From an uncultured Pseudomonadales bacterium (GTDB lineage: Bacteria > Pseudomonadota > Gammaproteobacteria > Pseudomonadales > Pseudohongiellaceae), in contig CALTDI010000006.1 in NCBI GenBank assembly GCA_943842505.1, positions 1 through 64,000 on the forward strand: a stretch of DNA of 64,000 nt. Direction: 5' to 3'. Shown here piece by piece: positions 18,613 through 25,788 of the stretch. Within the stretch, counting starts at the first letter, position 1, and every line of letters begins with the position of its first letter. Both the position numbers and the translations under genes were made by a program. The notes beneath the pieces were generated by a model, which worked only from the letters and a program-made list of their open reading frames with translations, made no database searches and had not been told where the DNA came from.

Positions 18613-20043
18613 GTGTCAACCTCGCTCTCCCAAACTACTCTCTACGTCGATCTCGATGGCACCGTCATCAAGACTGATCTTTTGTACGAATCTATTCTGT
18701 TACTACTGAAGAATAATATCTTTCATGGCTTTCTAATTCCGCTGTGGCTGCTCAAGGGAAAGGCGCACCTAAAACATCAGCTGGCGCAGCGAGTCAGCAT
18801 TCCCGTAGAGCTGCTACCACTTAATCCCGAGTTCCATCGCTATTTACAGGATGAGGTAGAGAGCGGCCGCGACATCGTGCTCATCTCCGCCTCGAGTCAG
18901 ATACACGTTAGACAGGTGAGTGATCACCTAGGGCTGTTCATCGATGCGATGGGCAGCGACGAAGACCATAATCTGAAATCGAGGAATAAGGTCATGCGAA
19001 TTCTGCAGCTAGATCCAGGGGGCAAATTTGCGTATGCGGGCAACTGCGCAGACGATATAGCCGTATGGTCTGAGGCCACCGAGGTTATTCTGGTTAACTG
19101 CAGCAAATCCCTGGCAGACAAGTTGCCGCACCAGGGCGATCAGATAAAACACTTCGATGCGCCGCTATCGATAGCCAGAAAATTCTGGCAGGCGATGCGG
19201 CCGCATCAGTGGCTGAAGAACGCACTCATCTTTCTGCCGCTGATTCTTTCTCATCAGCTGAATCAACCTACACTGTTGCTGCAGGCCTGCATCGCCTTTC
19301 TGAGTTTCAGCCTAGTGGCATCCAGCGTCTATCTGCTAAACGATATGCTAGACCTGAATAGCGACAGGCAGCACCAGTCGAAGAAGCGAAGGCCCTTCGC
19401 CTCGGGGGATCTGCCTCTATCCTATGGCTATGCGGGCGCGCCATTGCTGCTGCTGTGCGGCTTCGTCGTCGCCCTTCTACTACCGCCCGCGTTTCTACTA
19501 GTGCTTCTAGCCTATTGGCTGATGACAACACTCTATAGTTTTCTATTGAAGAGCCTGTATCTAATCGACGTGCTGACACTCGCCTCACTCTATTCCTGGA
19601 GAATCATCGCCGGCTCCGCCGCTATCTCGGTGGTGACCACAAACTACCTGCTCGCCTTCTCCTTCTTCCTGTTTCTGGGCCTGGCGATGGTAAAGCGCTA
19701 TACGGAATTTCTGAATCTACAGAACCAGGGCAAGATTGCCGTTGCCGGCAGAGGCTATAGGGTAGAGAACTTGCAGACGCTCGCGGCTGTAGGTGGCGCA
19801 TCCAGTGTGATTGCCGTGGCTGTATTTGCGTTCTATATCAATGCGCCGGCAACTATGGAGCTGTATAGCAGCCCACTGATACTCTGGGCTATCTGTCCGC
19901 TGCTCTGTTATCTGCTGTGGCGCATCTGGGCGCTTGCACGACGTGGCGAACTGGACGAGGACCCGGTCTTGTTCGCGATAACCGACCGAAAGAGCCAGCT
20001 TATCGCAGCGCTTTGCGGGCTATTGATCTGGTTCGCGATCTAG
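18613..20043 (+). CDS. HAD phosphatase-UbiA prenyltransferase fusion
   Basis: The 476-residue product (GTG start) is a fusion. Residues 8-180 form a HAD phosphatase with DLDGT (13-17), SASS, and YAGNCADDIAVW (141-152). Residues 190-476 are a UbiA-type integral-membrane transferase with the Mg-PPi motif NDMLDLNSD (243-251), LIDVLTLASLYSWRIIAG and about eight TM helices. In the arabinan pathway, a UbiA enzyme transfers phosphoribose from PRPP to polyprenyl phosphate and a phosphatase then removes the 5-phosphate. Both steps are joined here, upstream of the epimerase in pathway order. Confidence 0.85.
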   Translation: MSTSLSQTTLYVDLDGTVIKTDLLYESILLLLKNNIFHGFLIPLWLLKGKAHLKHQLAQRVSIPVELLPLNPEFHRYLQDEVESGRDIVLISASSQIHVRQVSDHLGLFIDAMGSDEDHNLKSRNKVMRILQLDPGGKFAYAGNCADDIAVWSEATEVILVNCSKSLADKLPHQGDQIKHFDAPLSIARKFWQAMRPHQWLKNALIFLPLILSHQLNQPTLLLQACIAFLSFSLVASSVYLLNDMLDLNSDRQHQSKKRRPFASGDLPLSYGYAGAPLLLLCGFVVALLLPPAFLLVLLAYWLMTTLYSFLLKSLYLIDVLTLASLYSWRIIAGSAAISVVTTNYLLAFSFFLFLGLAMVKRYTEFLNLQNQGKIAVAGRGYRVENLQTLAAVGGASSVIAVAVFAFYINAPATMELYSSPLILWAICPLLCYLLWRIWALARRGELDEDPVLFAITDRKSQLIAALCGLLIWFAI

Positions 20044-20055
20044 TCCGGCCCGCGT

Positions 20056-20901
20056 TCAGGACGCCTCGCGCAGAACCTTGTTGTGAAAGCGCAGGTGTTC
20101 TTCGACGAAGCTGGCGATGAAGAAATAGCTATGGTCGTAGCCTTCCCTGCTTATGAACTGAACCGGATAGTCCGCCTCCTCACAGGCCGCCAGGAATGGC
20201 TCGGGCTTGAGTTGCTTCTCCAGAAATTCATCTGCGCTTCCCTGATCGATTAGCATGGGCAAGTGCGTAGTGGCCCTGCTGACCAGACTTACGGAGTCGT
20301 ATTCCTGCCAGCTGGCAACGTCATCGCCCAGATAGTTCGTAAAGGCCTTACAGCCCCAAGGACAATTGATAGGCGATACGATAGGCGCGAAGGCTGAGAC
20401 GGATCGATACTTTTCCGGATTCTTAAGCGCGATGCTCAAGGCACCGTGCCCACCCATAGAATGACCGAACACCGACTGTCGCGTTGGATCGACTGGAAAG
20501 TTAGCATTGATCAGCGCAGGCAGCTCCTGTGTGATGTAGTCATACATTCGATAGTGTTTATTCCACGGCGACTCGGTGGCATTCAGATAGAAGCCCGCAC
20601 CCAGACCAAAATCGTAGGCCTGCTCTGGATCGTCTGGCACGCCCTCGCCTCTCGGGCTGGTGTCCGCCGTGACAATGATCAGGCCCAGCTGGGCCGCAAC
20701 GCGCTGTGCGCCCGCCTTGATCACGAAATTCTCATCGGTGCCGGTAAGACCCGACAGCCAATAGAGCACCGGCACGGGGCCATCGCTCGCCTGCGGCGGC
20801 AGGTAGATAGAGAAGAACATATCGCAAGACAGCGATTCGGATAGGTGTTTATAGCGTCGCTGTTCGCCACCGAACATTCTGTTACTCGAAATACTTTCCA
20901 T
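20056..20901 (-). CDS. fghA: S-formylglutathione hydrolase
   Basis: The 281-residue esterase-D family product has YWLSGLTGTDENF, the nucleophile GHSMGGHGAL (Ser148), IDQGSADEFL (acid) and GYDHSYFFIASFVEEHLRFH (His). It completes glutathione-dependent formaldehyde oxidation by hydrolysing S-formylglutathione to formate. The usual partner alcohol dehydrogenase (adhC) is not in the window. It is convergent with the UbiA-fusion gene, 12 bp apart. Confidence 0.92.
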   Translation of the reverse strand: MESISSNRMFGGEQRRYKHLSESLSCDMFFSIYLPPQASDGPVPVLYWLSGLTGTDENFVIKAGAQRVAAQLGLIIVTADTSPRGEGVPDDPEQAYDFGLGAGFYLNATESPWNKHYRMYDYITQELPALINANFPVDPTRQSVFGHSMGGHGALSIALKNPEKYRSVSAFAPIVSPINCPWGCKAFTNYLGDDVASWQEYDSVSLVSRATTHLPMLIDQGSADEFLEKQLKPEPFLAACEEADYPVQFISREGYDHSYFFIASFVEEHLRFHNKVLREAS

Positions 20902-20942
20902 AGAATCAACTCAAGGCATTATTAGATAGAACGGGGTTTGTG

Positions 20943-21620
20943 TTATTTCACAATCATGAAGCTTTCTTCGATTGGATTCCAGCGACTAGGCTTGTCGATC
21001 TTCGTCACCTTCATCGGTTTTAGAATCGAGGGCTCAAGCAAACCCTGAAACTGTTCCACGTCTTGATTGTTCGCGTCTAACCAGTTGTTGACTAATTCTT
21101 CATCTTCAAAATCCAGCATCAACGGCAGCGACTTCGGATGGATTGCACTCCACTGGCCCGCAAGCGGCGGCAGGGTAATGATCGATGCCGAATAGACGAG
21201 CTCGCCGCTGTCCTTATTCAGATACTCCTTAAACAGACCACCGAAGGCGATGGCCGAGTCTTCCAGCTCTATCTTGTGATAGGTCTTCTTGTCGCCCAGG
21301 CCTTCGACGAAGGCGCTAGCGGGAATCAGGCATCGAGTTTCTCTGAACGGCGTGTAGGCTATCGCCCTTTTATTGGACAGCTTGTCGGAGCGCGAATTGA
21401 AGCTGGCATACTTGTAGTTGGGCTTGAGACTCTCCTTGTCGAGAAACAACCACCAGGTAGCCGATGAAACGACACGCTGCCCCGCCCGCTCGTGAATTAT
21501 GGCGATCTTGCCACCGGGGGCGATATCACGGCTAGCATGGTCACCCTGCAGCTCGACGCCCAGGGTCTCGCAGAGCCACTGCACTTCGGGACTATCGATT
21601 AGATTAAATCTTCCACACAC
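20943..21620 (-). CDS. SOS response-associated peptidase (SRAP, YedK/HMCES-like)
   Basis: The 225-residue product begins MCGRFN, so Cys2 becomes the catalytic N-terminal cysteine after Met removal. Other SRAP landmarks are KYASFNSRSD (Asn74), RCLIPASAFVEG (Glu) and AIHPKSLPLML (His). SRAP proteins covalently trap abasic sites in single-stranded DNA as a thiazolidine crosslink. A LexA box was not obvious upstream. It stands alone. Confidence 0.9.
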   Translation of the reverse strand: MCGRFNLIDSPEVQWLCETLGVELQGDHASRDIAPGGKIAIIHERAGQRVVSSATWWLFLDKESLKPNYKYASFNSRSDKLSNKRAIAYTPFRETRCLIPASAFVEGLGDKKTYHKIELEDSAIAFGGLFKEYLNKDSGELVYSASIITLPPLAGQWSAIHPKSLPLMLDFEDEELVNNWLDANNQDVEQFQGLLEPSILKPMKVTKIDKPSRWNPIEESFMIVK

Positions 21621-21702
21621 AGCTTTTACTCTCGGGGGCTTACAATGGTAGAGTCGAATTATTCATCAGCAACAACAAATAACCAGAATAACAGGTGTAG
21701 CC

Positions 21703-23382
21703 ATGATTAAGACCGCTCCAGCTCTCAACGTATTTAGACAGGCTATTCTGCCAGCACTTGCCCTGACCGCGGCTTTTCTAATTTCGCCAACGGCAAGTCT
21801 CGCGCAGCAGGCCACAGCCAATCAGATTCAGGCCTGTGAGTCACTTCGACAGCTTCGTAATCTTACCATCACTGAGGCGGGCGTGAGAGACAATGATCAA
21901 TCCGACTCCGCCTACTGCTACGTGCGCGGCATCATCTCGCCGGCGATACACTTTCACGCACAGCTGCCTCTTCCCGAGAACTTCAACGGTCGCTTCCTGC
22001 AATGGGGCGATGGTGGCAAGGATGGTGATCTTGATTTCGCGAACCATCGGGTCGCCGAAGGTTATGCGGTAACCAACAGCAACACCGGCCACGACAGCGG
22101 CACCGAGCCAGGCTCCGCATTCGGCTTTAACAACCGTCAGGCAGAGATAGACTTCGGCTACCGTGCCGTTCACCTAACAGTCATGGCGGGCAAGACGCTG
22201 GTGAATAACTACTACAATCGCGCTCCCGACTACTCCTACTTCGAAGGCTGTTCTACCGGTGGGCGTCAGGGACTGATGGAAGCCCAGCGCTACCCAAATG
22301 ACTTCGACGGCATCGTTGCCGGTGCTCCGGTGAATTACTATCAGGCGATGAATGCGGCTGGTACCTGGAATCTGCAGCGCATGTTCAAAGACAACTTTGC
22401 CGGCAACCTGGCGATAGACAGCAACGGAGATGGCCAGCGCGACAGCGTCGAGCTAGTGCAGATCCTCAATGATGCGGTACTGCAGAAATGCGACGCCAAC
22501 GACGGCATACGCGATGGCGTGCTTAACAATCCGCTATCCTGCGACTTCGATCCCCGCGCCGACCTTTCCGATCATATGTGCCCGTCGTCCGGCAATGGCG
22601 CTGCCTGTTTCAATGACGCACAGATACAGACCATAGCCGATTTCTACAGCGGGCCCTACGACAGCAACGGCACCGTCATTTATCCAGGCAGAACCAAGGG
22701 CTCGGAGCTGGACTGGGCTGGCCTGTTCGTGCCTAGCGCCAGCAATGGTATGGCGCCAGGCATGCTACGCGGGCCGGCTGGCGATCACGTTAACTATCTA
22801 TTCTATGAAGAAGACCCGGGCGTCACCATACCGAATCTAAACGATCCGAATTACATGCCACGACGCGACGGCATGAACCCCGAATTCCACTGGCTGGATT
22901 TTAGTGTCGACGACTTCACCGCCGGAAAGGCCGAGCTTATGAGCTCGATCATGGATGCGACCGACCCCGACCTGACCAGCTTCCTGAAGAGTCGCGATGG
23001 TAAGTTAATCGTCTATCATGGAATGAGTGATGCACTCTCCGTGGCCACCGCCACGGTTAACTACTTCAACGACATGGTCGACACAACATTCGCCGGCAGC
23101 TTCAGCGATGCCAACGACTCCTCGCGCCTGTTTCTCGCCCCCGGCATGGGCCACTGCGGTGGCGGCCCCGGCCCCAACAACTGGGACAAGCTGGCGCCAC
23201 TGGTAGACTGGGTTGAGAATGGCGTGGCACCGGAATCACTCACCGCTACCCATAGCACAGACGGTAGTGTGGATAACGAGAGACTGCTCTGCACATTCCC
23301 ACAGCAAGCCCGCTATACAGGGCCGGCAGGTGGAGAGAACGATTCGGATAACTGGGTAGCTGAAAATTTTAGCTGTCAGTAG
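21703..23382 (+). CDS. Secreted tannase/feruloyl esterase-family hydrolase
   Basis: The 559-residue product has a signal peptide ending SLAQQ. The tannase-family motifs are AVTNSNTGHDSG, the nucleophile elbow FEGCSTGGRQG (Ser184), YPNDFDGIVAGAPVNYY and the C-terminal GMGHCGGGPG with the catalytic His. The C-S motif cysteine pairs with one near the His in known members. These enzymes cleave ester bonds in plant phenolics. A substrate cannot be named. It lies just upstream of the stranded cassette-like genes. Confidence 0.9.
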   Translation: MIKTAPALNVFRQAILPALALTAAFLISPTASLAQQATANQIQACESLRQLRNLTITEAGVRDNDQSDSAYCYVRGIISPAIHFHAQLPLPENFNGRFLQWGDGGKDGDLDFANHRVAEGYAVTNSNTGHDSGTEPGSAFGFNNRQAEIDFGYRAVHLTVMAGKTLVNNYYNRAPDYSYFEGCSTGGRQGLMEAQRYPNDFDGIVAGAPVNYYQAMNAAGTWNLQRMFKDNFAGNLAIDSNGDGQRDSVELVQILNDAVLQKCDANDGIRDGVLNNPLSCDFDPRADLSDHMCPSSGNGAACFNDAQIQTIADFYSGPYDSNGTVIYPGRTKGSELDWAGLFVPSASNGMAPGMLRGPAGDHVNYLFYEEDPGVTIPNLNDPNYMPRRDGMNPEFHWLDFSVDDFTAGKAELMSSIMDATDPDLTSFLKSRDGKLIVYHGMSDALSVATATVNYFNDMVDTTFAGSFSDANDSSRLFLAPGMGHCGGGPGPNNWDKLAPLVDWVENGVAPESLTATHSTDGSVDNERLLCTFPQQARYTGPAGGENDSDNWVAENFSCQ

Positions 23383-23495
23383 GAAGAAATACTGTCGCGC
23401 ATGAGGTAGCCCGATAGGCAGCAAGATAGAAAAATTGAAGCGTCGATTACTAGCCGAAGACGGACAGTTATAACCACGAAATCTGGAGAATAAGA

Positions 23496-23975
23496 ATGAA
23501 TTGGGAAGCGATTGGAGCCTTGGGTGAAGTTTTAGGAGCAGTAGCTGTAATCGCCACGTTATTGTATTTGGCCGTACAGACGCGACATGCACGAGTTGCC
23601 GTTGAGACAGCATCTACTTTGGGGACAATAGAAGGGCATTCCCGGTTTCGACAAGCCTTAATAACACATCCTGAATTGACTGATCTTTTGGCTAAAGCGA
23701 ATTCGGGCACTGACCTTACAGAAGGAGAGGCACAACGGATAAAGATCCTATTTATAGAGCTCTTTCTTGCTTGCGTTGCAGGAGTTGCCACCCAACCCAA
23801 TACTAAATCTCCTAGAGTAGAGGTTGAATATCTAATCAATTTTCTGAAAGATAATCCGAGCGGAATCCCTCATTGGAGTGAACAGAGCGACATGCTTTAT
23901 AAACTTGTCCCTGGTTTTTGCCGTGCAGTAGAAAAGGGTGTAGCAGGGTTAAGTGACCAGCAACAAACCAACTAG
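23496..23975 (+). CDS. Single-TM protein of the cassette family (chromosomal copy A)
   Basis: I do not know a function. The 159-residue product starts MNWEAIGALGEVLGAVAVIA then LLYLAVQTR: one TM helix near residues 7-27 preceded by an acidic Glu and followed by a basic residue, then a helical soluble domain. The same N-terminal pattern recurs in the next gene and in seven integron cassettes at 40.6-50.6 kb. A GGAGA Shine-Dalgarno precedes the ATG. Its stop codon lies inside an attC-like relic (23958-24012), as expected for a former gene cassette. Base composition is more AT-rich than the preceding esterase. Confidence 0.75.
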   Translation: MNWEAIGALGEVLGAVAVIATLLYLAVQTRHARVAVETASTLGTIEGHSRFRQALITHPELTDLLAKANSGTDLTEGEAQRIKILFIELFLACVAGVATQPNTKSPRVEVEYLINFLKDNPSGIPHWSEQSDMLYKLVPGFCRAVEKGVAGLSDQQQTN

Positions 23976-24012
23976 AAAGGACGCGCGCATTACTGAGAGC
24001 GCAATGTGTTTT
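23958..24012 (+). other. Decayed attC site outside the integron
   Basis: The sequence AACAAACCAACTAGAAAGG, ACGCGCG, then ATTACTGAGAGCGCAATGTG aligns with the attC sites at 48754 and 49967 (AACAAACAAAT..AAAAGGACGCGCG ... ATTATTAAGGGCGTTATGTG). About ten bases of the hairpin are missing and the core GTTATGT has become GCAATGT. Probably inactive. Confidence 0.65.
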
Positions 24013-24056
24013 AAAGCTTACAAACTGATTCTGAAACATAAACTTGGAGATGCCGA

Positions 24057-24545
24057 ATGAATTGGGACTCAGTAGGGGCAATAGCTGAACTACTTGGGGC
24101 AATAGGTGTTATAGGCTCACTGATATATGTGGCCTCGCAAGTTCGTGCGAGCACGGTAGCCTCAAAAGTGGAATCGAAACTACGCTTGACTCAAAACATG
24201 GTCGACTACGGAGATTTATTGATAAGCTCTCCCGAGCTCAATAAGATTATGATCGACGGACGAAAGAGCATTGAAACTTTGTCAAAGAGCGAATATTTGC
24301 AGTTCTCTAATTTGGCTCTAAAAGCATGTTGGTATTTATCGTCTGGATTATTTGTGTACCAGCAGACATCTATTTCTGACGATGACTGGCACGAACTTAG
24401 AACTATCGCAACCTGCTGGTGCGCGAGCAGAGGATTTCAGGAGTGGTGGGTTACGCGAGGAAGGCTAAGTTTTACCGGGAAATTTGCTGCTTTTATAGAC
24501 CAAGAAATCGAGATTGCGAATGATGCCGGAAAGCTCAACACATAA
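24057..24545 (+). CDS. Single-TM protein of the cassette family (chromosomal copy B)
   Basis: The 162-residue product starts MNWDSVGAIAELLGAIGVIG then SLIYVASQVR, clearly paralogous to the gene 81 bp upstream and to the cassette proteins. One TM helix (about 7-27) is followed by a helical domain with a WW pair (QEWWVTRGRLSFTGKFAAFID) seen in several family members. GGAGAT lies before the ATG. The stop codon TAA is part of ACATAAC, the same attC-encoded stop used in several true cassettes. Function unknown. Confidence 0.75.
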   Translation: MNWDSVGAIAELLGAIGVIGSLIYVASQVRASTVASKVESKLRLTQNMVDYGDLLISSPELNKIMIDGRKSIETLSKSEYLQFSNLALKACWYLSSGLFVYQQTSISDDDWHELRTIATCWCASRGFQEWWVTRGRLSFTGKFAAFIDQEIEIANDAGKLNT

Positions 24546-24852
24546 CGATAGTAGTAATAAGAAAGCAGACACCGCTTCTCAAAAATACGGCTTTTTTTCA
24601 GTTGCGCTTGCCAGTGTTGGTCTATTGCTAATTCCCTTTATCGCCATGCAGTTCACCCACGAAGTAAACTGGGGCATCGCAGATTTTATGATCATGGGCT
24701 TCCTATTGTTCGGCGTGGGAAGCATTTTCGTCCTGATTTCACGCAGAACGCAGCGAAAGTATCAAGTACTCATAGCCATGATACTAGCAGCGGTTTTTCT
24801 CTATATATGGGCAGAGCTCGCTGTTGGTGTCTTTACCGACCTGGGAAGTTAA
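24520..24852 (+). CDS. Small multi-pass membrane protein of unknown function
   Basis: Starting at ATG 24520 (or 24523) the product is about 110 residues: a polar, Ser/Asn/Lys-rich N-terminus, then three predicted TM helices (FFSVALASVGLLLIPFIAM, FMIMGFLLFGVGSIFVLI, LIAMILAAVFLYIWAELAVG) separated by RRTQRK. The hydrophobic pattern looks like a native chromosomal membrane protein. Its first 10-15 codons are encoded by the preceding gene's tail and the attC-like half-site, so the original start may have been replaced by cassette sequence. Confidence 0.55.
   Translation: MMPESSTHNDSSNKKADTASQKYGFFSVALASVGLLLIPFIAMQFTHEVNWGIADFMIMGFLLFGVGSIFVLISRRTQRKYQVLIAMILAAVFLYIWAELAVGVFTDLGS
24540..24568 (+). 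other. attC left-half relic
   Basis: ACATAAC (24540-24546) matches the R'' core of the integron attC sites, and the next 22 bases match AATCAAATCAAAAAGGAAGCAG at 14 positions, ending in AAAGCAG. The right half (R') is not recognisable. Moderate support on its own, better with its neighbour. Confidence 0.5.
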
Positions 24853-24911
24853 CTGCCTAGGGGTCAGTTATAGCTACGCTAGAAATTTGAGCGTGGGTCG
24901 CTAGGTGTGAG

Positions 24912-25532
24912 TTAAACTTGCTGTATCTTCTGCTGATAACTCTTTGACCAGGAGAACCACCCGAAGAAGATGATGACTATATACACGGCAAACAGTATTG
25001 CGGTGAAATAGAGCTCACGGTCGATATACAGATAGATTGAGACTGAATCTATCACCAGCCAATAGATCCAGTTTTCCAATACCTTGCGTGCCACCATAAA
25101 GGTGGTGACCACGCTCGCCCATGTCGTAAACGAATCCAGATACGGTAATTGGGCATCTGTTGCAGACTGTAGAAGATACCCGGATAAAAAAGTAAGCAGC
25201 ACGATAAAGGTCAGGGCTATTGCGTGTTGACCCATGGTCCACATTGAAATCTGCAGGCCCGCCGAACCATAATCGGCAGATCGCCACTGGTACCAGCCAT
25301 AGGCCGCCATGGCCAGATAGAAAACTTGCAGGCCAGACTCCATGTAGAGTTTAACCTCCCAGAAGATAGCCAGGAAGATGAGCGTAGAGATAGCGGCCGC
25401 ATACCAGCACAGACTATTTTCTTTGACCGCAAGAATCAGATAGGCGATCGCAAACACCACTGCCGTTAATTCCAGCAGGGAACTCTGCAGGAATTGTTCA
25501 GCGACCGCGCCAAGGAATTCAGTCACTGGCAA
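24912..25532 (-). CDS. PnuC-family vitamin transporter, probably thiamine (PnuT)
   Basis: The 206-residue product has about seven TM helices and PnuC landmarks: YLILAVKENSLCWYAAAIS near the start, YGWYQWR, ESGLQVFYLAMAAYGWY, and the C-terminal WIYWLVIDSVSIYLYIDREL. PnuC proteins carry nicotinamide riboside or, in the PnuT branch, thiamine, by facilitated diffusion trapped by phosphorylation. It is the third gene of a transcript that begins with a TPP riboswitch and overlaps the thiamine-binding-protein gene by 14 nt, so thiamine is the likely cargo. Confidence 0.85.
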   Translation of the reverse strand: MPVTEFLGAVAEQFLQSSLLELTAVVFAIAYLILAVKENSLCWYAAAISTLIFLAIFWEVKLYMESGLQVFYLAMAAYGWYQWRSADYGSAGLQISMWTMGQHAIALTFIVLLTFLSGYLLQSATDAQLPYLDSFTTWASVVTTFMVARKVLENWIYWLVIDSVSIYLYIDRELYFTAILFAVYIVIIFFGWFSWSKSYQQKIQQV

Positions 25533-25779
25533 GACCCCGAAGATCGTCTCGCAGAAATTTGATCACGAAGATGCTCTTTCCGTACTTCTCCCAGCTTAGC
25601 CTGAGCTCGACCTTCAGCAGGTCCATTAGCTGTTCGTAGTCGCCATAGAGCTGCGTCGACAGATCGTTGCGTACAACCGCCACATCGGGGTATTGCTGTA
25701 CTCTCTCGATAAATTCCTTGATGGCGGGAATATAGTCATCTGCCAAGGGATAGAGACTAATATCTACTGAAGCTTTCAT
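25519..25779 (-). CDS. Small thiamine-binding-family (YkoF/MTH1187-like) protein
   Basis: The 86-residue product starts MKASVDISLYPLADDYIPAI, followed by EFIERVQQYP and TQLYGDYEQLMDLL. This is the pattern of the small ferredoxin-like-fold proteins related to YkoF and MTH1187, which bind thiamine or its pyrimidine. It sits between the TonB receptor and the PnuC-type permease in the TPP-riboswitch operon and may help capture or buffer thiamine. It begins 9 bp after the receptor stop. Confidence 0.75.
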   Translation of the reverse strand: MKASVDISLYPLADDYIPAIKEFIERVQQYPDVAVVRNDLSTQLYGDYEQLMDLLKVELRLSWEKYGKSIFVIKFLRDDLRGLASD

Positions 25780-25788
25780 GGCTGTACC

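Noticed and set aside
23467..23473. GTTATAA as the left junction of the stranded cassettes
   Set aside because: Neighbouring bases do not resemble attI or attC, and the downstream relic's core does not complement it.
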